Below, piece after piece: positions 1 through 7,495 of a DNA stretch of 36,900 nt. The DNA comes from Actinomycetota bacterium (GTDB lineage: Bacteria > Actinomycetota > Actinomycetes > Propionibacteriales > Nocardioidaceae). The stretch is taken from assembly GCA_009701885.1 (NCBI GenBank), contig WLJH01000032.1:1-36900 (forward strand). The letters are read 5' to 3'. The notes under the pieces are model-generated. The model saw only the letters and a program-made list of their open reading frames with translations, searched no databases and was not told the DNA's origin. Position numbers and translations under genes: made by a program. Numbering within the stretch: the first letter of the stretch is position 1; every line of letters starts with the position of its first letter.

Positions 1-1
1 A

Positions 2-580
2 GCGGCGGCGGGCGCCGTGGCCGCACCCGCTGCCGAGCCCGCGGTCGCGCGCGAGACCACGGGCCCGGCCGACGTGAGCGCCGCGACGCCAGTGGTCGGT
101 CCCCTCGGCGTACGCCCCGCCGTGCCCGCGCTGGACCGTGCCGGCGACACGCTCGCCCGCGTCCCCGGCCTGCTCGCCGCCCGCTGGCGCGGCCTGGAGC
201 CGCACCAGCGGGGTCTGGCCGGCTCGCTGGCGGCGCTGGTGCTGCTCATCCTCATCACCGCGGTCGCGGCCGGTGCTGCCACGACACAGGACCCCGGCCG
301 CTCCAGCGATCCCGTCCGGCCCGGCGAGACCTCCTCGTCGGACACCGGGGAGCCGGACACCGGGGAGCCGGAGCCCGAGCCCGACGCCCCCGCAGAGGAC
401 CCGGCCCCGGCGGAGGAGCTCGTCGAGGACGAGGGCCCCGGGCTCGACGAGGACCGCGGCCCGGCCGGCGGACCGCCCGGCCTGGAGAAGAAGAAGGACA
501 AGGGCCCGAAGGACAAGGGCCCGAAGGACAAGGGCCCGAAGGACAAGGGCCCGAAGGACAAGGGGCCCAAGAAGGGCTGA
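2..580 (+). CDS. C-terminal part of a single-pass membrane protein with a KDKGP repeat tail (5' end outside window)
   Basis: The reading frame is open to the left edge, so only the C-terminal 190 or so residues are present. Counting from the GTG at 17, it has an Ala/Pro-rich stretch, then one hydrophobic segment at about residues 67-90 (GLAGSLAALVLLILITAVAA), then an acidic Pro/Glu/Asp-rich stretch with a repeated SDTGEP-like motif, and a lysine-rich tail made of five KDKGP units. The tail is encoded by a 15-bp tandem repeat at 494-568. The layout suggests a cytoplasmic N-terminal part and an extracytoplasmic charged tail, but no enzymatic domain is visible and I do not recognise the family. 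Whether GTG 17 is a start or an internal codon cannot be decided here; an internal codon is more likely because the frame continues upstream without a stop. Confidence 0.6.
   Translation, partial: AAAGAVAAPAAEPAVARETTGPADVSAATPVVGPLGVRPAVPALDRAGDTLARVPGLLAARWRGLEPHQRGLAGSLAALVLLILITAVAAGAATTQDPGRSSDPVRPGETSSSDTGEPDTGEPEPEPDAPAEDPAPAEELVEDEGPGLDEDRGPAGGPPGLEKKKDKGPKDKGPKDKGPKDKGPKDKGPKKG
494..568 (+). repeat. 15-bp tandem repeat, five copies, coding KDKGP
   Basis: The unit aaggacaagggcccg occurs at 494, 509, 524 and 539 without change, and once more at 554 with the synonymous ending ggggccc. It lies in frame at the 3' end of the first gene and encodes five Lys-Asp-Lys-Gly-Pro units. The near-identity at the DNA level suggests recent slippage-type expansion, so copy number probably varies between strains. 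Confidence 0.9.
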
Positions 581-583
581 GGG

Positions 584-623
584 ACCCAGGCCTGGGTCGA
601 GGCCCGGGTCGAGGCCCGGGTCG
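584..623. repeat. Palindrome plus GGGTCGAGGCCC 12-mers downstream of the first gene
   Basis: A perfect 14-bp palindrome ACCCAGGCCTGGGT (584-597) overlaps two and a half copies of the 12-mer GGGTCGAGGCCC (594-623). It starts a few bases after the stop codon at 580, so it may end transcription of that gene. The same 12-mer family recurs at 25272-25416 and 32376-32444, which points to a dispersed genomic repeat rather than a gene-specific terminator. Confidence 0.7.
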
Positions 624-656
624 CCGGCGGGGGGTGGCTGGCGGCCGGGCGCGTCG

Positions 657-662
657 TACGGT
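657..662 (+). promoter_or_regulatory. -10 hexamer TACGGT for the thioredoxin gene (leaderless type)
   Basis: TACGGT ends 6 nt before the ATG at 669. This spacing would put the transcription start at or next to the start codon. A GGAG sits only 3 nt before the ATG, too close to be a good ribosome binding site. Confidence 0.5.
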
Positions 663-668
663 GGAGAC

Positions 669-1028
669 ATGGCCACCATCGACCTGACCGCCGAGAACTT
701 CGAGTCGCACGTGAAGGGCGACGACATCCTGTTCGTCGACTTCTGGGCCAGCTGGTGCGGCCCGTGCCGGCAGTTCGCGCCGACCTACGAGGCGGCCAGC
801 GAGGCCCACCCCGACATCACGTTCGGGTCGGTCAACACCGAGGAGCAGCAGGAGCTCTCAGCCGCGGCCGGCATCTCCTCGATCCCGACGCTGATGGCCT
901 TCCGCGACGGCATCCTGGTCTTCGCCCAGCCGGGCGCGCTACCGCCGGCCGGCCTCGACCAGGTCATCACCGCGGTCAAGGGCCTGGACATGGACGAGGT
1001 GCGCGCGCAGGTCGCCCAGCAGGGCTGA
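669..1028 (+). CDS. Thioredoxin
   Basis: A 119-aa single-domain thioredoxin, a cytosolic dithiol-disulfide oxidoreductase. It has the classic WCGPC active site (C30, C33) after FVDFWAS and the cis-proline loop at SIPT (P73), both at the usual spacing, and the length is normal for the family. It has no signal peptide or membrane segment. The ATG start follows a TACGGT -10 hexamer with a 6-nt gap. It sits next to mca and a small membrane protein, so it belongs to a thiol-homeostasis neighbourhood. Which thioredoxin paralogue it is cannot be told from the window, so I give no gene symbol. Confidence 0.93.
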   Translation: MATIDLTAENFESHVKGDDILFVDFWASWCGPCRQFAPTYEAASEAHPDITFGSVNTEEQQELSAAAGISSIPTLMAFRDGILVFAQPGALPPAGLDQVITAVKGLDMDEVRAQVAQQG

Positions 1029-1067
1029 GCCCGCTCACGGGGCCGGGCGCCGCAGAGTCGCGGGCGC

Positions 1068-1355
1068 TCAGGCCCGCGGGGTGTCCTCGGTGCTGTCGGC
1101 CGCGGGGGCGTCAGCAGCGTCAGCCTGCTCCTGCTCCTGCTCCTCCGGCTCGCCGTAGACCCCGCGCTGGCGGGCGTCCTCGACCTGGCGCAGCTGCCGG
1201 ACCAGGCTCCAGCCCAGCAGGGCGACGGTGGCCACACCACCGAGGAAGATCCCGAAGGCGGTCCAGCCCGCCTTGACGTCCTCGGGCTCGGGGGCGGGGT
1301 CGAGGTTCCCCGGCAGCAGCGCGGGCAGCACGGAGAGGAACGCGTCGACGAGCAT
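1068..1355 (-). CDS. Small single-pass membrane protein downstream of mca (Rv1083-like position)
   Basis: A 95-aa protein starting at the ATG at 1355, two nt after the mca stop codon, so the two genes are almost certainly translated from one message. It has a short N-terminal region, one hydrophobic segment at about residues 33-53 (WTAFGIFLGGVATVALLGWSLV) and an acidic Gln/Glu/Ala-rich tail. No catalytic motif is visible. A small membrane protein follows mca in mycobacteria (Rv1083), so this is probably the same conserved partner. Its function is unknown. Confidence 0.8.
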   Translation of the reverse strand: MLVDAFLSVLPALLPGNLDPAPEPEDVKAGWTAFGIFLGGVATVALLGWSLVRQLRQVEDARQRGVYGEPEEQEQEQADAADAPAADSTEDTPRA

Positions 1356-1357
1356 GC

Positions 1358-2323
1358 TCAGATCTTGCCACCGGTGCGGTCGGGGTGGTCCAGAAGGCCG
1401 GCGAAGAGGTCGTCCTCGGTGACCTGGCCGACAGTGGCGTCGGGGTGGTCGGGCAGGTGGCTGGTGACCAGCTCGAAGTCCTCGTGGGGCCACACCTCGG
1501 CCTGCAGCTCGCGCGGGATGGCGAACCAGAAGCCGTCGGGGTCGATCTGGGTGGCGTGCGCCAGCAGCGCCTGGTCGCGCACGCCGAACCACCGGTCGCA
1601 GCGCACCCGCGTGGTGATCCGGGCGTCCCACTCCGGCTCCGGCTTCCAGTCGCGCAGCCGCTCCTCCCACGGCGACTCCAGCCCGTGCTGGAGCATCGCG
1701 TCGTGCAGCGCCTGCATGCGCGGGCGGTTGAAGGAGTGGTGGTAGTAGAGCTTCAGTGGCTGCCAGGGCTCCCCCGCGTCGGGGAACCGCTCGGGGTCGC
1801 CGGCCGCCGCGAAGGCCGCCACCGACACCTCGTGGCAGCGGATGTGGTCGGGGTGGGGGTAGCCCCCGCGCTCGTCGTACGTCGTCATGACGTGCGGGCG
1901 GACCTCCCGCACGATCCGCACCAGCGCCTCGGTCGCCTCCTCGAGGTCGACGAGGCCGAAGCAGCCCTCCGGCAGCGGCGGCTTGGGGTCGCCGTCGGGC
2001 CAGCCGGAGTCGACGAAGCCCAGCCAGTGCTGGGTGATGCCGAGGATGTCGCGGGCGCGCTCCATCTCCTGGCGGCGCACCTCGGTGATGTTCTCGAGGA
2101 TGTCGGGGCGGTCCATCTTGGGGTTGAGGATCGAGCCGCGCTCGCCGCCGGTGCAGGTGACGACGTGGACCTGGGCGCCCTCGGCGACGTACCTGGCCGT
2201 CGACGCCGCGCCCTTCGACGACTCGTCGTCGGGGTGGGCGTGGACGTGCATGAGCCGGAGACCGGCGTACGGGCGGTGCTCGACCCGGGGGGGCGCCCCG
2301 TCGGCGTGCGCGTCCTGCGACAT
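1358..2323 (-). CDS. mca: Mycothiol S-conjugate amidase Mca
   Basis: A 321-aa cytosolic zinc amidase of the GlcNAc-PI deacetylase (PIG-L/LmbE) family. Mca cleaves mycothiol S-conjugates of toxic electrophiles into GlcN-inositol and an exportable mercapturate. The zinc-site motif AHPDDE is at about residues 29-34, followed by SSKGA, which is typical of Mca rather than the deacetylase MshB. The second metal motif PHPDH is at about 156-160. [13 protein letters not shown] and the [12 protein letters not shown] stretch also fit the family. I take the ATG at 2323 (MSQD), because the ATG 9 nt upstream overlaps the likely -10 hexamer. The small membrane protein follows directly, and DUF4307 and greA lie on the other side. 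Confidence 0.92.
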   Translation of the reverse strand: MSQDAHADGAPPRVEHRPYAGLRLMHVHAHPDDESSKGAASTARYVAEGAQVHVVTCTGGERGSILNPKMDRPDILENITEVRRQEMERARDILGITQHWLGFVDSGWPDGDPKPPLPEGCFGLVDLEEATEALVRIVREVRPHVMTTYDERGGYPHPDHIRCHEVSVAAFAAAGDPERFPDAGEPWQPLKLYYHHSFNRPRMQALHDAMLQHGLESPWEERLRDWKPEPEWDARITTRVRCDRWFGVRDQALLAHATQIDPDGFWFAIPRELQAEVWPHEDFELVTSHLPDHPDATVGQVTEDDLFAGLLDHPDRTGGKI

Positions 2324-2330
2324 GGGTCCC

Positions 2331-2336
2331 ATCGTA
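2331..2336 (-). promoter_or_regulatory. -10 hexamer TACGAT for mca (leaderless type)
   Basis: On the minus strand TACGAT is followed by 7 nt and then the ATG at 2323. No purine-rich ribosome binding site lies between them. The position rules out the upstream ATG at 2332 as the start if this is the promoter. Confidence 0.5.
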
Positions 2337-2393
2337 GGAGGGGCCGCGGACCGCGAGGTGGGCCCGGTGGGTGGCGGGTGGCATCATCGAGGT

Positions 2394-2795
2394 GTGAGCT
2401 CGCAGGACCTGATGACGCAGCGCTACGGCGCACCGCGGCCGTGGCGGCGCACCGCCGGCATCGCGACGGCGGTCGCACTGGCGCTCGTGGGCGGGCTGTT
2501 CCTCGCCTGGGCCGCGTGGAGCTACGCGACCCCGGCCGCGCAGTCGGAGCTGGTGGGCTTCACCGTGACCGACCAGCACGAGGTCGTCGCGGACGTCCAG
2601 GTCGAGCTCGGCGACGAGGCCAGCGACGTGCAGTGCGTGCTGCGGGCGCTGGCCGAGGACAAGGTGACCGTCGGCGAGGCGGTCTTCATCCCCGGCGGCT
2701 CCGGCCGCATGTCGGTGCCGATCCGCACCGAGCGCGAGGCGACGGCCGTCGAGAAGGTCGGCTGCACCGCCGAGGGCCAGCAGCGCCCGCGCTGA
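2394..2795 (+). CDS. DUF4307 family membrane protein (Rv1081c-like)
   Basis: A 133-aa protein starting at GTG 2394 (VSSQDLMTQRYG). It has one strong membrane segment at about residues 23-44 (TAVALALVGGLFLAWAAWSYA) after a short basic N-terminus. The rest is a predicted extracytoplasmic beta-rich domain with two cysteines in VQCVLRAL and EKVGCTAE that could form a disulfide. The N-terminal RYG motif, size and topology match the actinobacterial DUF4307 family. It is divergent from mca and just upstream of greA, the same setting as in mycobacteria. A CATCAT hexamer ends 6 nt before the GTG. Its biochemical role is unknown. Confidence 0.8.
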   Translation: MSSQDLMTQRYGAPRPWRRTAGIATAVALALVGGLFLAWAAWSYATPAAQSELVGFTVTDQHEVVADVQVELGDEASDVQCVLRALAEDKVTVGEAVFIPGGSGRMSVPIRTEREATAVEKVGCTAEGQQRPR

Positions 2796-2818
2796 GCCGG
2801 GCACGACGGCCGGCCCGA

Positions 2819-2836
2819 GCCACCCCTCGGGGTGGC
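2819..2836. terminator. Hairpin after the DUF4307 gene
   Basis: GCCACCCC and GGGGTGGC form a near-perfect stem closed by a minimal loop, 23 nt after the DUF4307 stop codon. There is no T-tract, which is usual for high-GC actinobacterial hairpins. It also separates that gene from the greA promoter. Confidence 0.5.
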
Positions 2837-2868
2837 CGCAAGCACCTGCGGTCGGGCGTGGACGTTGC

Positions 2869-2874
2869 TACAGT
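2869..2874 (+). promoter_or_regulatory. Candidate greA promoter -10 hexamer TACAGT
   Basis: TACAGT fits the TANNNT -10 consensus and is the best candidate between the DUF4307 gene and greA. The matching -35 region is weak. Use of this site would give greA a leader of about 180 nt, unlike the leaderless genes nearby. Confidence 0.4.
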
Positions 2875-2919
2875 GGCGGGATCGACCGTCCCGCAGGGCT
2901 GATCGCGCGTGGCCCAGCG

Positions 2920-2956
2920 ACCTCCGTCGTACGGCCACATCGTGGCCGCCGGAGGT
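2920..2956 (+). promoter_or_regulatory. Long hairpin in the greA leader
   Basis: GGCCAC (2933-2938) and GTGGCC (2942-2947) form a 6-bp stem with a 3-nt loop. Outer arms ACCTCCG (2920-2926) and CGGAGGT (2950-2956) pair again outside an asymmetric internal loop. The structure sits in the untranslated region about 110 nt before greA. It may be a leader element or part of an attenuator; nothing in it matches a known riboswitch that I recognise. Confidence 0.35.
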
Positions 2957-3064
2957 GGTCAGACGATTCGCAGCAGTTCCGCACCCGAAGCAACGAGACG
3001 GGTCGTGGGGCCGCACCGCAGCGCCGGTGCGGAGCACCCCGCGGCTCCACGGCAGGAGTACCCC

Positions 3065-3568
3065 ATGACGCAGTCCCCCCAGCAGGACAAGATCTGGCTG
3101 ACCCAGTCGGCGTACGACAAGCTCGTCGCCGAGCTCGAGAACCTCAAGGGCCCCGTGCGCCAGGAGGTCATCGAGAAGATCAGCGCTGCCCGGGACGAGG
3201 GTGACCTCAAGGAGAACGGCGGCTACCACGCCGCCCGCGAGGAGCAGGGCCGGATCGAGGGCCGCATCCGCCAGCTCGAGGACATGCTGCGCCGCGCCGA
3301 GGTCGGAGAGACCCCTCCCGACGACGGCGTCGTCGAGCCCGGCATGAAGGTCACCTACAAGTTCGTCGGTGACGACGACGACGAGGCCGAGACCTTCCTC
3401 CTCGGTGCCCGGGAGATCGAGCCCGAGGGCCTCACGGTCTACTCGCCCCAGTCCCCGCTGGGTGCCGCGATCAACGGCGCCTCGAAGGGCGACACGGTCT
3501 CCTACGTCGCACCCAACGGCAAGACGCTCGAGGTCGTCATCCTCGACGCGGAGCCCTACACCGGCTGA
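3065..3568 (+). CDS. greA: Transcription elongation factor GreA
   Basis: A 167-aa cytosolic factor that rescues backtracked RNA polymerase by stimulating transcript cleavage through its secondary channel. The N-terminal coiled coil spans about residues 10-80 and carries the catalytic acidic tip DEGDLKEN with D47 and E50, followed by GGYHAAREEQGRIEGRI. The C-terminal FKBP-like domain has the family endings SPLGAAINGASKGDTVSY and GKTLEVVIL. Length is normal. The start at ATG 3065 is supported by AGGAG 7-8 nt upstream. It faces the metB-ilvA operon on the other strand, with a strong shared hairpin between them. Confidence 0.96.
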   Translation: MTQSPQQDKIWLTQSAYDKLVAELENLKGPVRQEVIEKISAARDEGDLKENGGYHAAREEQGRIEGRIRQLEDMLRRAEVGETPPDDGVVEPGMKVTYKFVGDDDDEAETFLLGAREIEPEGLTVYSPQSPLGAAINGASKGDTVSYVAPNGKTLEVVILDAEPYTG

Positions 3569-3610
3569 GCCGCCCCCGACGTACGGCGCGCACCCGCTGC
3601 CGCCACGCCA

Positions 3611-3642
3611 CGACGCCCCGACGGTCCGCCGTCGGGGCGTCG
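3611..3642. terminator. Strong bidirectional hairpin between greA and ilvA
   Basis: CGACGCCCCGACGG (3611-3624) and its exact complement CCGTCGGGGCGTCG (3629-3642) form a perfect 14-bp stem with a TCCG loop. It lies between two convergent genes (stops at 3568 and 3669), so it can end transcription from both sides. There is no T-tract. Confidence 0.8.
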
Positions 3643-3668
3643 TCGCGTGCAGGGCGGGCGGGCAGTCG

Positions 3669-4871
3669 TCACTCCAGGACGCGGTACCCCTGCGCCCGCA
3701 GCTGGCCGAGGACCGCGCCGGAGTGCTCGGCGCCCCGGGTCTCCAGCTGCAGCATCACGTCGACCTCGTCGACCGAGAGGGTCGGGGAGATCCGCTCGTG
3801 GGCGACCTCGAGGACGTTGGCACCCGACCCACCGACGACGGCGAGCAGCCGGGCCAGGCCGCCGGGGACGTCGGGGATGGTGATGGTCAGGTTGAGGTAG
3901 CGCCCGGCCGCGGCCATGCCGTGCCGGATCACCTTGCCCAGCAGCAACGGGTCGATGTTGCCGCCGGAGACGACCGCCACGCACGGGGTCGGGAAGCGGG
4001 TCGGGTCGTCGAGGATCGCCGCCACCGCAGCCGCGCCGGCGGGCTCGGAGACGAGCTTGGCCCGCTCGGCCAGGGCCAGCACGGCCCGGGCCAGGGAGTC
4101 CTCGGAGACGGTCACGACGTCGTCGACGTGGTCGCGCACGGCGGCGAAGGTGAGGTCGCCGGGGCGCCCGACCGCGATGCCGTCGGCCATGGTGCGCATC
4201 TGCTCCAGCGGCGTGGGGCGACCGGCCTCGAGCGAGCCGGGGTAGGCGGCGGCGTCCTTGGCCTGCACCCCCACGACGCGTACGTCGGGGCGCAGTGCCT
4301 TCACGGCCAGCGCGACCCCGGCGAGCAGCCCGCCCCCGCCGGTGGGCACGACGACGCAGGCGGCCTCGGGGAGTTGCTCGAGCACCTCGAGCCCGACGGT
4401 CCCCTGCCCGGCGATGATGTCCTCGTGGTCGAAGGGGTGGATCAGCACCGCTCCCGTGCGCTCGCTGAACTCGCGCGCGGCGACCAGCGCGTCCTCGAGG
4501 TAGGTGCCCGTGAAGACCACCTCGGCGCCGTACCCGCGCGTGGCGCGCTCCTTGGGGATCGGGGCGCCCTCGGGCATGAAGACCGTGGCGCGGGTGCCGA
4601 CGAGCTGCGCGGCGAGGGCCACGCCCTGGGCGTGGTTGCCGGCGCTGGCCGCCACCACCCCGCGGGCGCGCTCCTCCTCGCTGAGCTGGGAGAGCCGGAC
4701 ATAGGCGCCACGGGCCTTGAAGGAGCCCGTGCGCTGGAGGTTCTCGGCCTTGATCCGCACCTCGCCGCCGGCGACCGCCGAGAGCCAGCGCGACTCCTCC
4801 ATCGGCGTGCGCACCGCGATGCCGTCCAGCAGCACCCGGGCGGCCTCGATATCGGCGAGCGTGACGCTCAC
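3669..4871 (-). CDS. ilvA: Threonine dehydratase (threonine ammonia-lyase) with C-terminal ACT domain
   Basis: A 400-aa PLP enzyme of fold type II that deaminates threonine to 2-oxobutanoate, the first step towards isoleucine. The Schiff-base lysine lies in TGSFKARGAY (K52), the substrate loop is SAGNHAQG and the PLP-phosphate loop is PTGGGGLLAG. The last 75 or so residues (LNLTITIPDVPGGLARLL onwards) form one ACT domain, the layout of shorter IlvA/TdcB-like enzymes rather than the two-ACT biosynthetic form. Single-ACT enzymes can be catabolic or biosynthetic, so the symbol is provisional. The GTG start at 4871 overlaps the upstream exporter stop as GTGA, so the two are translationally coupled. 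Confidence 0.9.
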   Translation of the reverse strand: MSVTLADIEAARVLLDGIAVRTPMEESRWLSAVAGGEVRIKAENLQRTGSFKARGAYVRLSQLSEEERARGVVAASAGNHAQGVALAAQLVGTRATVFMPEGAPIPKERATRGYGAEVVFTGTYLEDALVAAREFSERTGAVLIHPFDHEDIIAGQGTVGLEVLEQLPEAACVVVPTGGGGLLAGVALAVKALRPDVRVVGVQAKDAAAYPGSLEAGRPTPLEQMRTMADGIAVGRPGDLTFAAVRDHVDDVVTVSEDSLARAVLALAERAKLVSEPAGAAAVAAILDDPTRFPTPCVAVVSGGNIDPLLLGKVIRHGMAAAGRYLNLTITIPDVPGGLARLLAVVGGSGANVLEVAHERISPTLSVDEVDVMLQLETRGAEHSGAVLGQLRAQGYRVLE

Positions 4872-6262
4872 GCCTCGACCTCCCGCTCCGGGTCGGGCGG
4901 CGGTGGACCCGCGTCCTCGGTGTAGTCCTCCTCGAGCTCCTCGAGGGGGTCGTCGCCGGGATCGGTGTACGCCGCCAGGTGCTGGCCGACCGCGTTGAGG
5001 GCCGCGACGAGCGGGACCGCGACCAGCGCGCCCACGACGCCCGCGACCAGCACGCCCGTGGCGATGGCGACGATGACCCCGAGCGGGTGGACCGAGACCC
5101 AGCGCCCCATGAGGAAGGGCTGCAGCACGTGGCCCTCGACCTGCTGGACCACGATGACCCCGATGAGCATGAGCAGTGCCGTCCACGGGCCCTGGTCGAC
5201 CAGCGCCACGAGGACGGCGACCGAGCCCGCGACCGTGGCACCGACCATGGGCACGAAGGCACCGAGGAAGACCAGGACACCGATGGCCGCGACGAAGGGC
5301 AGCCCCAGGACGGCCGCCCACACGGCGATGCCGATCGCGTCGACCAGCGCCACCACGACGGTCGCGCGAACGAACTGCCGCAGCGAGATCCACGCGACCC
5401 GACCCGAGGAGTCGACCCGGGCGCGCGCCGTGCGCGGGGAGAGCCGGACGACCCAGGACCAGATGCGGGCGCCGTCGGCCATGAAGAAGTAGGTGGCGAA
5501 GAGCACGATGAAGAAGCCGGCGAAGAGGTGGCCGAGCGTCACGCCGAGCTCGGTGACCCGGGTCAGCATCTCGCCGTCCTGGGAGCGGTCGGTGATGGCC
5601 TGCTGCACCTGGTCGATGTAGCCGTCGATCTGGGAGTCGGTGGCGTCGAGCGGGCCGTCGCGCAGCCAGGTGCGGATCTCCTCCAGCCCCTGGACCGTGG
5701 AGTCGGCCAGGTCGCTGGCGCCGCCCGCGACCTCGCGTCCCACGAAGGTCAGCAGCGCCCCCACGACCGCGATGCCGGCCACGAGGGTCAGCAGGGCGGC
5801 GAGACCCCGGGGCAACCAGCGGTCGAGCCGGTCGACGATCGGGACCACCAGCGCCGCGACGAGCAGCGAGATCACCACCGGCACGACCAGGACGATGAGG
5901 AAGTCCAGCACCCAGCCGATGACCGCGACGGCGGCCACGATGACCAGGAACCGCCACGACCATGCGGCGGCAAGGTCCAGCCCCGGCGGGACCGAGGAGC
6001 GGGCGAGCTCCTCACGGCGTACCTGCGGGGGCGCGAGCTGGCGCTCACGCTCGTCGCGCAGGGCCGACCACTGGGCGAAGAGCCGCTGGGCGAGACCCTC
6101 GGCCTCGGACTGGGGGCGATCACGACGCAGCCGGCGTCGCTCGTGCCGCCCGCCGCGGGGGTCGGGCTCACCGTCGTCGGGGTGGGTCCCGACTGCGGCG
6201 CCGAGCCCGTCGGCGAGGTCCTCGGCGACCGGGGGCAGGGGCCGGTCGGGCTGCTCGCTCAT
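4868..6262 (-). CDS. AI-2E/PerM family transporter
   Basis: A 464-aa polytopic membrane protein of the AI-2E transporter (PerM/YdiK) family. A charged cytoplasmic N-terminus of about 100 residues precedes the hydrophobic block WRFLVIVAAVAVIGWVLDFLIVLVVPVVISLL. A soluble loop at about residues 155-215 is followed by the family's C-terminal helices, including FLGAFVPMVGATVAG, VVQQVEGHVLQPFLMGRWVSVHPL and GVVGALVAVPLVAALNAV. The QQVEGHVLQP motif is diagnostic. An acidic tail follows. Substrates in this family are mostly unknown; AI-2, organic acids and Na+/H+ exchange have been reported for members. I start it at ATG 6262; a GTG two codons earlier is also possible. It lies between metB and ilvA, so an amino-acid-related export role is conceivable but unproven. 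Confidence 0.85.
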   Translation of the reverse strand: MSEQPDRPLPPVAEDLADGLGAAVGTHPDDGEPDPRGGRHERRRLRRDRPQSEAEGLAQRLFAQWSALRDERERQLAPPQVRREELARSSVPPGLDLAAAWSWRFLVIVAAVAVIGWVLDFLIVLVVPVVISLLVAALVVPIVDRLDRWLPRGLAALLTLVAGIAVVGALLTFVGREVAGGASDLADSTVQGLEEIRTWLRDGPLDATDSQIDGYIDQVQQAITDRSQDGEMLTRVTELGVTLGHLFAGFFIVLFATYFFMADGARIWSWVVRLSPRTARARVDSSGRVAWISLRQFVRATVVVALVDAIGIAVWAAVLGLPFVAAIGVLVFLGAFVPMVGATVAGSVAVLVALVDQGPWTALLMLIGVIVVQQVEGHVLQPFLMGRWVSVHPLGVIVAIATGVLVAGVVGALVAVPLVAALNAVGQHLAAYTDPGDDPLEELEEDYTEDAGPPPPDPEREVEA

Positions 6263-6292
6263 CGCCACGCCCTCGCGCCGGCGCCGGGCACG

Positions 6293-7483
6293 TCAGCCCG
6301 CCAGCGCGCGGTCGAGGTCGGCGAGCAGGTCGTCGACCGACTCGATGCCGACGCTGAGCCGGACCAGGTCAGCGGGCACCTCCAGGTCGGTGCCCGCGAC
6401 GCTCGCGTGGGTCATCCGGCCGGGGTGCTCGATGAGGGACTCGACGCCGCCCAGGGACTCCCCCAGCGTGAAGACGTGGGTGCGCTCGCAGAGCGCCAGT
6501 GCCGCCTGCTCGCCGCCCTTGACGCGGAAGGACACCATGCCGCCGTACCGCTTCATCTGCTTGGTCGCGACCTCGTGGCCGGGGTGGTCGGCGAGCCCGG
6601 GGTAGATGACCTGCTCGACGGCGGCGTGGCCGAGCAGGTGCTCGACGACCCGCTCGGCGTTGTCGCAGTGGCGGTCCATCCGCACCGCGAGGGTCTTGAG
6701 GCCGCGCAGGGTGAGCCAGGCGTCGAAGGGGCCGGCGACCGCTCCCATCGCGTTCTGGTGGAAGCGCAGCCGCTCCGCGAGCTCGTCGTCGCGCACCACC
6801 AGGGCGCCGCCGACGACGTCGGAGTGGCCGCCGACGTACTTGGTCGTGGAGTGAACGACGACGTCGGCGCCGAGGGTGAGGGGCTGCTGGAGGTACGGCG
6901 AGGCGAAGGTGTTGTCGACGACCAGCAGCGCGCCCGCGTCGTGGGCGACGGCCGCGAGCGCCTCCACGTCACCGATCGTGAGCAGCGGGTTGGTCGGGGT
7001 CTCGACCCACACCAGGCGGGTCTCGCCGGGGCGGATGGCCGCGCGCACGGCGTCGACGTCGGAGACCGGGGCGGGGCTGTGCTGCAGGCCCCAGACCTTC
7101 TCGACCTTGTCGAAGAGCCGGAAGGTGCCGCCGTAGGCATCATCGGGGATGACCGCGTGCTGGCCCGGTGCGCAGAGCGACCGGAGCAGGGTGTCCTCGG
7201 CGGCCAGGCCGCTGGCGAAAGCCAGTCCGTGGGTGCCGCCCTCGACCGCCGCGAGCGCGCCCTCGAGTGCGGTGCGGGTGGGGTTGGCGGACCGGGAGTA
7301 CTCGTAGCCGCCACGCAGCCCGCCGACCCCGTCCTGCTTGTAGGTCGAGGTGGCGTAGATCGGGGGGATCACGGCACCGGTCGTCGGGTCCGGCTCGTAG
7401 CCCGCATGGATGGCGCGGGTCTCGAAGCCGGCCTCGGACCAGTCGGGAGGGGTGTCGCTGTGGTCTGAGGTGTGCTCGCTCAC
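6293..7483 (-). CDS. metB: Cystathionine gamma-synthase (Cys/Met metabolism PLP enzyme)
   Basis: A 396-aa fold type I PLP enzyme. MetB joins O-acyl-homoserine and cysteine into cystathionine in trans-sulfuration. The PLP lysine is K215 in VVVHSTTKYVGGHSDVVGG; the PLP-contact motif YEYSRSANPTR and the conserved VVDNTFASPYLQQPL, ETPTNPLL and SLGGVESLIEHP segments are all present. The annotation as synthase rather than gamma-lyase rests on similarity to mycobacterial MetB and the greA-mca neighbourhood; the two activities cannot be separated by motif alone. It begins at GTG 7483, 12 nt after the stop of the 308-aa gene upstream, and is followed after 30 nt by the AI-2E family gene. Confidence 0.88.
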   Translation of the reverse strand: MSEHTSDHSDTPPDWSEAGFETRAIHAGYEPDPTTGAVIPPIYATSTYKQDGVGGLRGGYEYSRSANPTRTALEGALAAVEGGTHGLAFASGLAAEDTLLRSLCAPGQHAVIPDDAYGGTFRLFDKVEKVWGLQHSPAPVSDVDAVRAAIRPGETRLVWVETPTNPLLTIGDVEALAAVAHDAGALLVVDNTFASPYLQQPLTLGADVVVHSTTKYVGGHSDVVGGALVVRDDELAERLRFHQNAMGAVAGPFDAWLTLRGLKTLAVRMDRHCDNAERVVEHLLGHAAVEQVIYPGLADHPGHEVATKQMKRYGGMVSFRVKGGEQAALALCERTHVFTLGESLGGVESLIEHPGRMTHASVAGTDLEVPADLVRLSVGIESVDDLLADLDRALAG

Positions 7484-7495
7484 CTGCCGAGAGTC

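Noticed and set aside
584..623. Intrinsic terminator of the first gene
   Set aside because: It could act as one, but the sequence belongs to a dispersed repeat family and has no T-tract, so I list it as a repeat only.
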